From: Oceanicella sp. SM1341
GTDB taxonomy: Bacteria; Pseudomonadota; Alphaproteobacteria; Rhodobacterales; Rhodobacteraceae
Direction: 5' to 3'
DNA length: 64,000 bases
Assembly (NCBI RefSeq): GCF_003448965.1
Contig: NZ_QRGC01000002.1
Location: forward strand, 310,001 to 374,000
Made by a program: the position numbers and the translations under genes
Notes under the pieces: model-generated
What the model saw: the letters and a program-made list of their open reading frames with translations, nothing else
Told to the model about the DNA's origin: nothing
Database searches by the model: none
Part shown: positions 51,511-59,660 of the stretch, piece by piece
Layout: each line of letters opens with the position of its first letter
Position numbering within the stretch: the first letter of the stretch is position 1

Positions 51511-53754
51511 ATGCCCCTCACCCACACGCCCGGCGCGCCGCGCATCGGCACCGACCGCGCCCTGCCGCGCGCGCTGGACGCCTACCGGGCCGGCGAGATC
51601 GGCGCCGACGCGCTGGAGGAGATCGGCCGCGACATCCGCCGCAGCACCCGCGCCGCGCAGCGGGCGGCGGGGCTCTCCTTCGTCACGGTGGGGGATTTCT
51701 CCTTCTTCGACCATGTGCTCGACATGTCGGCCACGCTCGGCGCCGTGCCGGCGCGCTTCGGCGCGGCCCGGGCGGAAGTGAGCCTCGACACCCGCCTGCG
51801 CATGGCTCTGGGCGAGGCGCCCTCCGGCGCGCCGGCCCGGCCCTGCGCCCGGGCGCAATGGTTCGGCACCGCCTATCATTGCGTGCGGCCGGAGCTGGAG
51901 GAGGGCATGGCGCTGCGCCTGTCCTCCACCCGCCTGCTGGAGGAGGCGGCCGAGGCGCTGGCCGAGGGCCATCCGGTGAAGGCGGTGCTGCCCGGCCCGG
52001 TGACCTGGGCCTCGCTGGCCCGCGGCCCGGCGGCCGGACCCGGCTGGCTGCCGGCGGTGGCGGAGGTCTATGCCACGCTCATCGCCCGGCTGGCGGCGCT
52101 CGGCGTGGCCTGGGTGCAGCTCGACGAGCCGGTGCTCGCCACCGATCTCGCGCCGGAATGGCAGGCCGCCTTCGCGCCCGCCTATGCGCGGCTGGCGGGG
52201 CAGGGCGCGCGGCTGCTGCTCGCCGCCGGGCCCGGGCGGCTGGGCGAGAACCTCGCGCTGGCGCGGGACGTGCCGGTGGACGGGCTGCACCTCGATCTGC
52301 TGCGCGGCGGCGACGAGGCGGAGCGCCTCGCGGCGGACTGGCCGGCCCCGAAGGTGCTCTCCGCCGGGATCATCGACGGGCAGAATGTCTGGCGCTGCGA
52401 CCCCGCCGCGGCGCTGGCCCGGCTCGCGCCGCTGGCGCGGGCGCTGGGCGCGCGGCTGTGGCTCGCGCCCACCTGCTCGCTCATGCACGTGCCGGCCGAC
52501 CTCGCGGCGGAGCAGGGGCTCGACCCCGCGCTCGCGCCCCGGCTGGCCTTCGCCCGCCAGAAGCTCGACGAGCTCACCCTGCTCGCCAGGGCGCTGGAGA
52601 CCGGCCAGGCCCCCGCCCCGGCGCCGCGCCCCGCCACGCCCGACCCCGCGGTGCGCGCGGCCCTCGCCGCCGTCACGCCCGCCATGGGCCGCCGCGCAAG
52701 CCCGCACCCGCAGCGCGCCGCCCTGCAGCGCGCCCGGCTGAAGCTGCCGCCGCTGCCGGTCACCACCCTCGGCGCCTTCCCGAAGACCGGCGAGATCCGC
52801 GCCGCCCATGCGGAGCATGCGCGCGGCGAGATCGACGAGGCCGGCTTCCTGCGCCGCCTCGGTGCCGCGACGAAGGAGATCGTTGCCCGGCAGGAAGAGC
52901 TCGGGCTCGATGTGCTGGTGCATGGCGCGGCCGAGCGTGACGACCCGGAAGGCTGGTTCGCCGGGCAGCTGCGCGGCTTCGCCCTCACCGGCCACGGCTG
53001 GGTGCAGAGCTTCGGCGCGGAGTGCGTGCGCCCGCCGATCCTGCACGGCGACGTGAGCCGCCCGCGCGCCATGACGGTGGACTGGACGGTCTACGCCCAG
53101 TCGCTCACCAGACGCCCGGTGAAGGGCCTGCTGCCCGGGCCGGTGACGCTGCTCAACCGCAGCTTCGTGCGCGAGGACCAGCCGCGGGCCGAGACCTGTG
53201 CCCAGCTCGCGCTCGCGCTGCGCGCCGAGGTGAGCGACCTCGAGACCGTCGGCATCCGCATCCTCCAGCTCGACGAGGCGGGGCTGCACGAGGGCCTGCC
53301 CCCGCGCGCGGCGGAGCGGGAAGAGTACCTGGCCATGGCCGCCGCCGCCTTCCGCCTCGCCACCGCGGTGGTGGGCGACGCGACACAGATCCACGCGCAT
53401 GTCTGCCTGCCCGAGGCGGCGGCACTGCCCGATGCACTCTCGGAGTTGGACGCCGACGTGCTGAGCCTCGCCACGCCTGACGGCCCTGCCTGCGTCTCGG
53501 CGCTGCGCGACTGGCCGAACGACATTGCCGCCGGGGCCTGGAATGTCGGCGCGCCGGGGGTGCCGGAGGCCGGCAACATCGCCACCCGGCTGCGCGCGGT
53601 GGCGGAGCAGGTGCCGGCGGAGCGCCTCTGGCTCACGCCCGATCGCGGGCTCGCGGAGCGCGACTGGGACACGGTCGAACCCGCCCTGCGCAACATGGTG
53701 GCGGCGGCGCGGGCGCTGCGCGCGGAGCTCGGAGAGCTCTCCGCCGCCTCCTGA
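51511..53754 (+). CDS. MetE-like protein with degenerate zinc site
   Basis: Full-length (747 residues) homologue of cobalamin-independent methionine synthase. Both halves align to E. coli MetE by eye, e.g. PVGDF-like VTVGDFSFFDHVL, KAVLPGPVTWASL and PVKGLLPGPVTLLNRSF. However, of the four zinc ligands only His630 and Cys632 (HVC) remain. The position of E. coli Glu665 is Ala654 (LDADVLSLA), and that of Cys726 is Arg712 (LTPDRGL, E. coli NPDCGL). The homocysteine-loop GSFPQT is GAFPKT, and a CWSFPRED Trp is Arg. It may be catalytically altered, use another metal, or have a new role. Divergent from the metR-like gene with a MetR box between. Confidence 0.85.
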   Translation: MPLTHTPGAPRIGTDRALPRALDAYRAGEIGADALEEIGRDIRRSTRAAQRAAGLSFVTVGDFSFFDHVLDMSATLGAVPARFGAARAEVSLDTRLRMALGEAPSGAPARPCARAQWFGTAYHCVRPELEEGMALRLSSTRLLEEAAEALAEGHPVKAVLPGPVTWASLARGPAAGPGWLPAVAEVYATLIARLAALGVAWVQLDEPVLATDLAPEWQAAFAPAYARLAGQGARLLLAAGPGRLGENLALARDVPVDGLHLDLLRGGDEAERLAADWPAPKVLSAGIIDGQNVWRCDPAAALARLAPLARALGARLWLAPTCSLMHVPADLAAEQGLDPALAPRLAFARQKLDELTLLARALETGQAPAPAPRPATPDPAVRAALAAVTPAMGRRASPHPQRAALQRARLKLPPLPVTTLGAFPKTGEIRAAHAEHARGEIDEAGFLRRLGAATKEIVARQEELGLDVLVHGAAERDDPEGWFAGQLRGFALTGHGWVQSFGAECVRPPILHGDVSRPRAMTVDWTVYAQSLTRRPVKGLLPGPVTLLNRSFVREDQPRAETCAQLALALRAEVSDLETVGIRILQLDEAGLHEGLPPRAAEREEYLAMAAAAFRLATAVVGDATQIHAHVCLPEAAALPDALSELDADVLSLATPDGPACVSALRDWPNDIAAGAWNVGAPGVPEAGNIATRLRAVAEQVPAERLWLTPDRGLAERDWDTVEPALRNMVAAARALRAELGELSAAS

Positions 53755-54133
53755 GCGCTGCGAGATCCGGGCTCTCCCCATATCCCACCCCCTCGGAAAG
53801 CCCGGTGCAACGCCGTCGGCCCCCCGGCCGGCGGCGTTGCCTGTCTGCGGGCCGGGACCGCGGAGCCCCGGCATGTCGCCGATGCCGCCGCGCGCGGAGG
53901 CAGCCCCCGGGCTGCAGCCATGAGGCCGGATCGGGCGGTTCCGGCTGTCGGGGCAAACCGGCGCCCTTGTCGCCGGGTGCCGCCGCCCGGCGCCGGCGCC
54001 CGGCCGCGGGCGCTGCCGGGGAGGCGCCTGCCAGAGCGCGGCCCGGGGCAGGGCAGGGCAGGGCGGGCCGGGGATGATCGTTCGGGATGGCGGCGAGGCC
54101 GCAGGGGGCCCGCGGCTGTTCTTCCGGCCGGCC
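53755..54133. terminator. Long hairpin and GC-rich spacer after the MetE-like gene
   Basis: Within this 379-base convergent gap, 53807-53840 forms a 15-bp stem (GCAACGCCGTCGGCC with its complement, one G-T pair) and a 4-base loop, about 50 bases after the stop. No T tract follows. A short GGGCA tandem repeat (about three units) occurs near 54046-54065. I see no gene in the rest. Confidence 0.55.
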
Positions 54134-55894
54134 TCAGCCGTTCGCCGCCTTGCGCGAGGAGGGGGCGAAGGGCGCGCGCAGGCCGAGGGGCTCGAGGTCG
54201 AAGGTCAGGCTGACGTGGAAGAAATCCTCCGTCGTGTCCTGGCGCAGGATGGCGTAGAGCTGGCCGGCGAAGCCCTCGATGAGATGCGAGCCCACGCCGG
54301 TGCTCTGGGCCAGCGGCTCCACGCCCGTATCGGCGCTCATGGAGTTGGAGACCCGCAGGGTCACCCGGCCGTCCTCGATCTCGCGCAGGCTCACCTTCAG
54401 CGTGCCGCCGTTCGCGCCCAGCCCGTGCTTGATGGCATTGGTCACCGTCTCGCTCACGAAGAGGGTGACGGGCACCGCCTGGTCCGGGGTGAGCTCGATG
54501 GGCGCGATGTCGAGCACGGTCTGCACCTTGCCGGAGGTGTCGACCGCGGCACTGACGAGGTTTTCCACGATGTCCGAGAGCACCGTGTCGGCCCGGATGG
54601 AGACGAAGTCGGCCGAGGTGTAGAGCCGCGCATGCACCGACGCGAGGCTCGATACCCGTTCCTGCAGGCGCTTGAGGGCATTGCGCACGTCGTCCGAGCG
54701 GGAGTGGCGCACCTGCATGTTCATGATGCTCACGATGAGCTGGAGGTTGTTCTTCACCCGGTGATTGATCTCGCGCAGCAGGATGGTCTTCTCCTCCAGC
54801 GCGCGCTGCTGCTCGGTCTCGTCCTGGGTGATGGTGGAGGTGAGCGAGGCGAAGCGCGAGCCGAGCGAGCGGATCTCCTCCGGCGCGTCGCGCAGGATCA
54901 GCCCGTCGATGTTGCGCTTGCCGCCCTCGAACTCCGACATCATCCGCACCAGCCGGGTGACGTGGCGGATCACCAGCCGGTGCATCGCCATGTAGGACAC
55001 GGCGAGGCCGACGAGCCACATGAACACCGGCACGAGCAGGGCGCGGAACACGTCGGCGAAGGCGGTGGGGCGTCCGCTGGCGGTGCTCCAGGTGGCGACG
55101 GCGTAGATGTCTCCCTCAAGCACGCTGGCCACCGCGAAGGTGGCCATCCGCCCGTCCTCGAGGGGGGCGACGAACGTCGATCCGCCGCCCTGCAGATGCG
55201 GCTTCAGCGCCCAGGCCGGTGGCAGCTCGATGCGCGATCTCTCCTCCTTGCGCCGGGCGACGATGTTTCCCTCGCCGTCGACCAGAACCATGTCGAAGAC
55301 GTTCTCGCGGTCCTGTGCCAGGGCGCGCGCGGTCACCACGCCGTAGGGGATGGAGATCATCTGGAAGCCGCGCACCGTGCCGCCCTCGCTCACCGGCTCG
55401 GTGATCTGCAGGATCTTCTGCTTGGAGATCGGCGCGTATTCCAGCACCCGGGCCATGGGGCGGGGGCGTTCGATCAGCCGGGTGAAGCGCTCGGAGTTCC
55501 TGAGGTCGATCGGCGTGCCGGAGGAAACGCAGTTCATCATCCCGTCCAGCCCCATGAAGCCGGCGAAGGTGTAGGTGGGCGACCGGGAGGCGAACTGCTC
55601 GAGCGTATCGCTGCACAGCTCGGTATCCGGCCCCGAGTGGAGCGCAGCGGTGCCGAGCGCGCGCGCCACGCCGCGCGCGGTGTCGATGATCGCGCTCTCG
55701 ACCCCCGCGGCATGGATCGTCTCGCCCAGCAACGCCGCGGCCTGGAGCTTGCGCCCCTCCTCCACCGAGTTCAGCGCCTGCAGCACCGCGATGATGCCGA
55801 TCGGGAACACGGCGATGGTGAGCAGAAGGGCTATCTGCTTGTAAAGGCTGGCATTCCGGATCCGGGAAAACTGCCTCGGCCAGCCAAGTCTCAT
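54134..55894 (-). CDS. HisKA_2/HWE-type sensor histidine kinase of the general stress response
   Basis: Membrane sensor kinase of 586 residues. Helices at about 20-39 and 286-303 flank a periplasmic sensor of about 245 residues (dCACHE-like). After a HAMP-like stretch, the dimerisation motif LREINHRVKNNLQ carries the phospho-acceptor His378. The ATPase domain has FVSETVTNAIKHG and TGVGSHLIEGF. Its position directly after ecfG (ATGA overlap) and next to phyR marks it as a probable PhyK/PhyT-type kinase that phosphorylates PhyR. The sensed signal is unknown. Confidence 0.88.
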   Translation of the reverse strand: MRLGWPRQFSRIRNASLYKQIALLLTIAVFPIGIIAVLQALNSVEEGRKLQAAALLGETIHAAGVESAIIDTARGVARALGTAALHSGPDTELCSDTLEQFASRSPTYTFAGFMGLDGMMNCVSSGTPIDLRNSERFTRLIERPRPMARVLEYAPISKQKILQITEPVSEGGTVRGFQMISIPYGVVTARALAQDRENVFDMVLVDGEGNIVARRKEERSRIELPPAWALKPHLQGGGSTFVAPLEDGRMATFAVASVLEGDIYAVATWSTASGRPTAFADVFRALLVPVFMWLVGLAVSYMAMHRLVIRHVTRLVRMMSEFEGGKRNIDGLILRDAPEEIRSLGSRFASLTSTITQDETEQQRALEEKTILLREINHRVKNNLQLIVSIMNMQVRHSRSDDVRNALKRLQERVSSLASVHARLYTSADFVSIRADTVLSDIVENLVSAAVDTSGKVQTVLDIAPIELTPDQAVPVTLFVSETVTNAIKHGLGANGGTLKVSLREIEDGRVTLRVSNSMSADTGVEPLAQSTGVGSHLIEGFAGQLYAILRQDTTEDFFHVSLTFDLEPLGLRAPFAPSSRKAANG

Positions 55895-56442
55895 GAGAGG
55901 GTGGATGCTGAGAGAACGGCAAGCGTGGAAGCATCTGCCGCCCCGATCTCCTCGGCGGACATCTCCATGATCTGTGCGAGCTTGGTGCGCCCGCGGTTCA
56001 CCCGGCTCTTCATCGTGCCCACCGCGCAGTCGCAGATGCGCGCGGCCTCCTCGTAGGAGAAGCCGGAGGCACCGACGAGGATCAGCGCCTCGCGCTGGTC
56101 GTCCGGCAGGGTCGAGAAGGCCTTCTTGAAGTCATTGAACTCCATGGCGGAATCCTGCGACGGCTTCTGCATCAGCTTGCCGGAAAACACGCCGTCCACG
56201 TCCTGGACCTCGCGCTTGCCCTTGCGCATGTTCGAATAGAACGTGTTGCGCAGGATGATGAACAGCCAGGCACGCAGGTTGGTGCCTTCCTTGAACTTGT
56301 CGAAGTTCGTCCATGCCTTCACGATGGTGTCCTGCACCAGATCGTCCGCGGCCGAATGGTCGCGGGTGAGTGATCGCGCGAAGGCCCGCATGGACGGGAT
56401 CAGCGTGACAAGCTCTTCGCGGGGATTGAGCTTATCGGTCAT
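55891..56442 (-). CDS. ecfG: RNA polymerase sigma factor EcfG
   Basis: ECF15-type sigma factor of 183 residues controlling the alphaproteobacterial general stress response. Region 2 includes MRAFARSLTRDHSAADDLVQDTIVKAW and LFIILRNTFYSNMRKGKREV; region 4 includes LPDDQREALILVGASGFSYEEAARICDCAVGTMKSRVNRGR. The ATG at 56442 (MTDKLNP) overlaps the nepR end by 11 bases. Activity is held by NepR until PhyR is phosphorylated. Confidence 0.95.
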   Translation of the reverse strand: MTDKLNPREELVTLIPSMRAFARSLTRDHSAADDLVQDTIVKAWTNFDKFKEGTNLRAWLFIILRNTFYSNMRKGKREVQDVDGVFSGKLMQKPSQDSAMEFNDFKKAFSTLPDDQREALILVGASGFSYEEAARICDCAVGTMKSRVNRGRTKLAQIMEMSAEEIGAADASTLAVLSASTLS

Positions 56443-56614
56443 TTTCGGAATTTCCCTTGGGTTCGCCCGTCTTGAGCTGGGCGAGCAGGTCGGCAAAGCG
56501 ATCGGGGAGAGCCTCGGAAACCGTTTCGTTGTAGACCTTACGCAAGTTCTCCTCGATTTGCCGGTTGATCGCTTCCCGTTTCGGATCAGCGGCAGACAGA
56601 TCTTTCCGCACCAT
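56432..56614 (-). CDS. nepR: Anti-sigma factor NepR
   Basis: Sixty-residue anti-sigma factor. The helical core REAINRQIEENLRKVYNE and LPDRFADLLAQL is the NepR signature that binds EcfG or phosphorylated PhyR. The ATG at 56614 (MVRKDLS) is chosen; the open frame upstream crosses the promoter and is not used. First gene of nepR-ecfG-kinase, driven by its own EcfG promoter. Confidence 0.93.
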   Translation of the reverse strand: MVRKDLSAADPKREAINRQIEENLRKVYNETVSEALPDRFADLLAQLKTGEPKGNSENDR

Positions 56615-56654
56615 TTCGAACCCTAACTTTTTTGCGCAGCGCAGTCGCTCGTTG

Positions 56655-56680
56655 GGAACCAAACGCGCCGGAGTTGCGTT
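56655..56680 (+). promoter_or_regulatory. EcfG promoter of phyR
   Basis: GGAAC at 56655-56659, 17-base spacer, CGTT at 56677-56680: a full match to the EcfG consensus GGAAC-N16/17-CGTT. It gives a leader of about 37 bases to phyR. It overlaps the oppositely oriented promoter of nepR. Confidence 0.85.
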
Positions 56681-56686
56681 GGTTCC
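56662..56686 (-). promoter_or_regulatory. EcfG promoter of nepR-ecfG
   Basis: On the minus strand GGAAC (56686-56682), 16-base spacer, CGTT (56665-56662). It overlaps the phyR promoter almost completely, so the -35 of each lies beside the -10 of the other. Polymerase-EcfG cannot occupy both at once. Confidence 0.85.
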
Positions 56687-56723
56687 CGCAATGAGCCCAA
56701 AAAATCCTGAGAGGACCTCGTTC

Positions 56724-57542
56724 ATGCCCCAGGCCCAGACCGCCACCGATCTGTCTTCAACCATCGCGGCGGAATTGCCTTATCTCCGTCGCTACGCAAG
56801 GGCCCTCACCGGCACGCAGGCGCGCGGAGACGGGTATGCCGCAGCCACGCTCGAGACACTGATCGCAAACCGTGAAAGTTTCGATCTCTCGCTCGCGCCG
56901 CGCGTCGCCCTCTTCAAGGTATTCCACTCGATCTGGAGCACCACGGGCGCTGCCATCGAGGAGCCCGCCGATGACATCGACCCGCTCGAGCGCGTGGCGC
57001 AGCAGCGTCTCGCCGATCTCACCCCCCACACCCGCGAGGCCGTTCTGCTGAGCGCGCTGGAAGGCTTCGGCACCTCCGAGATCGCCGCCGTGATGGACGT
57101 CTCCGAGGCCGAGGCCGCCAATCTCGTGCGCATCGGCGAGGAGGAGGTGAAGAGCCGGCTCAACGGGCGCATCCTCATCATCGAGGACGAGCCGATCATC
57201 GCGATGGACATCCGCTCCATCGTCAGCTCGATGGACCACGAGTGCGTCGGCATCGCCCGTACCCGCGACGAGGCGGTGAAGATGTACTCGGAGAACGACG
57301 TCGACCTGGTGCTGGCCGACATCCAGCTCGCCGACGGTTCCTCCGGCATCGATGCGGCGCATGACATCCTCAGCGTCAACTCGGCCACCCCGATCATCTT
57401 CATCACCGCCTTCCCGGAGCGCCTGCTCACCGGCGAGCGGCCGGAGCCGACCTTCCTCATCTCCAAGCCCTTCAAGGAGGAGCAGGTGCGCGCCGCCGTG
57501 AGCCAGGCGCTGTTCTTCTCCTCCACCGCGCGGATGAGCTGA
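56724..57542 (+). CDS. phyR: PhyR, anti-anti-sigma response regulator
   Basis: Two-domain regulator of 272 residues. Residues 1-145 are sigma-factor-like (LPYLRRYARALTGTQARGDGYA, LTPHTREAVLLSALEGFGTSEIAAVM) and mimic EcfG to sequester NepR. The receiver (RILIIEDEPIIAMDIRSIV) carries the phospho-acceptor Asp199 in LADIQLADGSSG and the Lys in LISKPFKEEQV. Stress-induced phosphorylation releases EcfG. Confidence 0.96.
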   Translation: MPQAQTATDLSSTIAAELPYLRRYARALTGTQARGDGYAAATLETLIANRESFDLSLAPRVALFKVFHSIWSTTGAAIEEPADDIDPLERVAQQRLADLTPHTREAVLLSALEGFGTSEIAAVMDVSEAEAANLVRIGEEEVKSRLNGRILIIEDEPIIAMDIRSIVSSMDHECVGIARTRDEAVKMYSENDVDLVLADIQLADGSSGIDAAHDILSVNSATPIIFITAFPERLLTGERPEPTFLISKPFKEEQVRAAVSQALFFSSTARMS

Positions 57543-57565
57543 ACTCTCCGCAGCGCTGCCACGAA

Positions 57566-57598
57566 AAAGCCCCCCGACCTTGCGGGTCGGGGGGCTTT
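57566..57598. terminator. Bidirectional terminator between phyR and dps
   Basis: A perfect 14-bp stem (AAAGCCCCCCGACC and its complement) with a 5-base loop, flanked by A-rich and T-rich edges. It sits between convergent phyR and dps and reads as an intrinsic terminator in both directions. Confidence 0.85.
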
Positions 57599-57611
57599 CC
57601 GTTGTCCGGGG

Positions 57612-58115
57612 TCAGGAGCCGTCTGTCATCGCCCGAAGCATCCATGCCGCCTTCTCGTGCACCGAGGAGCGGGCGATGGCGAGATCGCCGGTCACGTCGT
57701 CGTCATGCTCCTCCGCGGTGCGGATGAGCTGGTGCAGCCGCTTCGCGAGATGCTCGTGGTCCTTGCGCAGGTCGTCGATCATCTCGCCGGCGCTTGGCGT
57801 GCCGTCGAGGTCCGAGATCGCGGAATCGCGCACGATGTCGCCGAAGCGCATCGGGGCCACCTGGCCCAGGGCGCGGATGCGCTCGGCTAGCACGTCGGCC
57901 GCCTCGAACAGGTCCTGGTACTGTTCCTCGGTCAGGTGATGCACCGAGTAGAACAGCGGCCCGGTCACGTTCCAGTGGTAGGTATGGGTCTTGAACAGCA
58001 GGCGGTAGGTATCCGCCAGCACTTCCTCGAGGCCCGAGGCCACCTTGGCGCGGTTCTTAACGCCGGTGTCGACCTTGCGGGTTGCGGAGGGAGTCGCCTT
58101 GAGGGGAGAAGCCAT
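57612..58115 (-). CDS. dps: Dps family DNA-binding ferritin-like protein
   Basis: Dps miniferritin of 167 residues protecting DNA from oxidative damage. The ferroxidase region LLFKTHTYHWNVTGPLFYSVHHLTEEQYQDLFEAADVLAERI is characteristic, with the His/Asp/Glu ligands, and a basic N-terminal tail (KATPSATRKVDTGVKNRAK) may bind DNA. AAGGAAA precedes the ATG. Neighbouring stress regulators and an EcfG-controlled gene upstream on the same strand make it a probable member of the regulon. Confidence 0.94.
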   Translation of the reverse strand: MASPLKATPSATRKVDTGVKNRAKVASGLEEVLADTYRLLFKTHTYHWNVTGPLFYSVHHLTEEQYQDLFEAADVLAERIRALGQVAPMRFGDIVRDSAISDLDGTPSAGEMIDDLRKDHEHLAKRLHQLIRTAEEHDDDVTGDLAIARSSVHEKAAWMLRAMTDGS

Positions 58116-58311
58116 TTTCCTTGCCTTTCATCCGATGGTTGGGGCGCGGCGCAGGCCCCGGAGAGCCGGGGACCTGCGGTTCGCGCTCAGGCCGTGCGGG
58201 CCGTGGCAGCGGCCGCGCGCACGGGTGGTCGCGAATGCGGGCGGCACCCCTGGCAAGCGGGGCATCGTCCGTGTTGCGGGGAAGCCGGGCGAGCCGCCCG
58301 GCCGTCCCGGA

Positions 58312-58488
58312 TCACATCCGCGGCGGCTGGCCCCGAACGGCGCGCGCGATAAGCGCGATCACGAACAGAACCAGGAACACGAAGAACAGGATCTGCGCGA
58401 TACCTGCGGAAGCCGATGCAATGCCGCCAAAACCGAATACGGCCGCGACAAGTGCCACGATCAGGAAGACAACAGCCCAGTACAGCAT
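58312..58488 (-). CDS. DUF1328 small membrane protein
   Basis: A 58-residue protein made almost entirely of two hydrophobic helices: [22 protein letters not shown] and [21 protein letters not shown], then a short basic tail. This is the YtjA/DUF1328 pattern. ACAGGAG lies upstream of the ATG at 58488, and a perfect EcfG promoter precedes it. Many DUF1328 genes are stress-induced; molecular role unknown. Confidence 0.88.
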   Translation of the reverse strand: MLYWAVVFLIVALVAAVFGFGGIASASAGIAQILFFVFLVLFVIALIARAVRGQPPRM

Positions 58489-58519
58489 CTTTTCAACTCC
58501 TGTAATTTCATGACATGCT

Positions 58520-58545
58520 AACGTCAGCAGTGCCCGGAAGGTTCC
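58520..58545 (-). promoter_or_regulatory. EcfG promoter of the DUF1328 gene
   Basis: Minus-strand GGAAC (58545-58541), 17-base spacer, CGTT (58523-58520), giving a leader of about 25 bases before the DUF1328 ribosome site. Full match to the EcfG consensus. Confidence 0.8.
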
Positions 58546-58564
58546 GGCCGCCCGGAAGGAACCT

Positions 58565-58606
58565 GCCCGTGCCCATGCCCATGCCCGTGCCCGTGCCCAT
58601 GCCCGC
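58565..58606. repeat. Hexanucleotide tandem repeat GCCCRT
   Basis: Six consecutive GCCCRT units (58565-58600) followed by one degenerate GCCCGC. It lies in the divergent spacer between two EcfG-controlled genes. On the minus strand it would encode alternating His-Gly, but I do not believe it is translated. Another GCGC-rich run follows near 58662-58690. Confidence 0.6.
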
Positions 58607-58761
58607 CGACAGGCGCAGCAGAAGCGGCGCGCCGCAGATCGGAGAGAGATCGGAGGTGCGTACGCGCGCGCGCAGGCGCGCGCAGGCGCCGGTCTCTCGG
58701 GGGCCCCGGACAGACCTGCGGCGAACGGGCGTGAAGATGGGTTAATTTTTGCCGGCAGCCG

Positions 58762-58786
58762 GGAACGTTCGCGGCCGGCCGGCGTT
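58762..58786 (+). promoter_or_regulatory. EcfG promoter of the DUF883 gene
   Basis: GGAAC at 58762-58766, 16-base spacer, CGTT at 58783-58786, followed 57 bases later by the DUF883 start. Full match to the consensus. Confidence 0.82.
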
Positions 58787-58842
58787 TGATGACTGATACT
58801 CCGCCGCTGAGGCGCCGAACCCGCACACCAAGGAGAGTTCCC

Positions 58843-59190
58843 ATGGCTCAGACTGCTTCGAAACTGCCCACCGCCATTGACGATGCCCGGACGGAGGCCA
58901 CCTCCGAGCAGCTTTCCCTGCAGATCGACTCGCTCAAGGCCGACATGGCGGACATCGCCGCCACCCTGAAGGCCCTGGGAGTGCAGCGCGTCGACAACGC
59001 GACCGACGCCGCCCGCGCCCGCGCCGAGGCTGCCGCCGCCGCCGGCCGCGATGCCGCACACGAGGCCCGGCTCGCCGCCGAGCGCCTGGGCGAGAACATG
59101 TCCACCTCGATCAAGGACCGTCCCTTCACCGCCATCGCCATCGCCGCCGGCGTTGGGCTGGCCGTCGGCTTCCTCTCGGGCCGCAAGTAA
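58843..59190 (+). CDS. DUF883 (ElaB/YqjD-like) membrane-anchored protein
   Basis: A 115-residue protein of the YqjD/ElaB group. A long helical region ([16 protein letters not shown] and [27 protein letters not shown]) precedes a conserved [25 protein letters not shown]-terminal membrane anchor. In E. coli relatives bind ribosomes at the membrane in stationary phase. AAGGAGAG precedes the ATG at 58843. The EcfG promoter puts it in the general stress regulon. Confidence 0.9.
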   Translation: MAQTASKLPTAIDDARTEATSEQLSLQIDSLKADMADIAATLKALGVQRVDNATDAARARAEAAAAAGRDAAHEARLAAERLGENMSTSIKDRPFTAIAIAAGVGLAVGFLSGRK

Positions 59191-59199
59191 GGCAGGGGC

Positions 59200-59544
59200 G
59201 TGCTCGCGCGGATCATCTCCGATGTCGAACTGGCCGCCGTGCGCCTGGGGCGCACGGCGTGCTGGGGCGTTCTGGCCGGGTTCGCGCTGGTGGCGGGGCT
59301 CGCCTTCCTCACTGCCGGTGTCTGGTCGCTGATCGCGGCCGAGCGCGGCAGCGCGGAGGCCTCCCTGTTCGTGGGCGGTGGCTTCGTGGTGCTCTCGGCG
59401 CTGATGCTGATGGTGATGCGGCGCATCGCCCGCCGCCGACGTCTTGCCGCCATGGCGGCCCGGGCGCGCAACGGCGCGGATGCCGCCACGCTGGCCGAGA
59501 CCTTCCTCGTCGCGATGGAGACCGGCCGCGCCATGCGCCGCTGA
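59200..59544 (+). CDS. YqjE-like (phage holin superfamily) membrane protein
   Basis: A 114-residue protein with two membrane helices ([21 protein letters not shown] and [20 protein letters not shown]) and basic cytoplasmic parts ([12 protein letters not shown]). It resembles YqjE, commonly encoded beside YqjD-type DUF883 proteins; the holin name is a family label and does not imply phage. GTG start nine bases after the DUF883 stop, so co-transcribed from the EcfG promoter. Confidence 0.78.
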   Translation: MLARIISDVELAAVRLGRTACWGVLAGFALVAGLAFLTAGVWSLIAAERGSAEASLFVGGGFVVLSALMLMVMRRIARRRRLAAMAARARNGADAATLAETFLVAMETGRAMRR

Positions 59545-59567
59545 GGCGCGGGGCCTCACGAGACACG

Positions 59568-59599
59568 AAAGGGCCGCTTCCCGGGGGAGGCGGCCCTTT
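59568..59599 (+). terminator. Terminator after the YqjE-like gene
   Basis: AAAGGGCCGC and GCGGCCCTTT form a 10-bp stem around a C/G-rich loop, followed by GCTTTT. It lies between converging genes and may also serve the xylulokinase gene. Confidence 0.8.
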
Positions 59600-59660
59600 G
59601 CTTTTGCGGGCTCGGTGTGCGCTGCCCCGAGGCCCTAGGCGTGAGCCTTTCCAGATCCGC

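Noticed and set aside
50491-53874. A single 1127-residue minus-strand frame joining the metR-like gene to the antisense of the MetE-like gene
   Set aside because: Only the last 299 residues are protein-like (LysR); the rest is the antisense of a recognisable MetE homologue, and a ribosome site marks the LysR start at 51390.
58524-58844. A 106-residue minus-strand frame with six His-Gly repeats, resembling a metal-binding peptide
   Set aside because: It covers two consensus EcfG promoters and a simple hexanucleotide repeat, has no family features and overlaps the start of the DUF883 gene.
59200-59544. Holin-like protein as a sign of prophage
   Set aside because: It pairs with a DUF883 gene under an EcfG promoter, as YqjE pairs with YqjD in other bacteria, and no phage structural, integrase or lysis genes are present.
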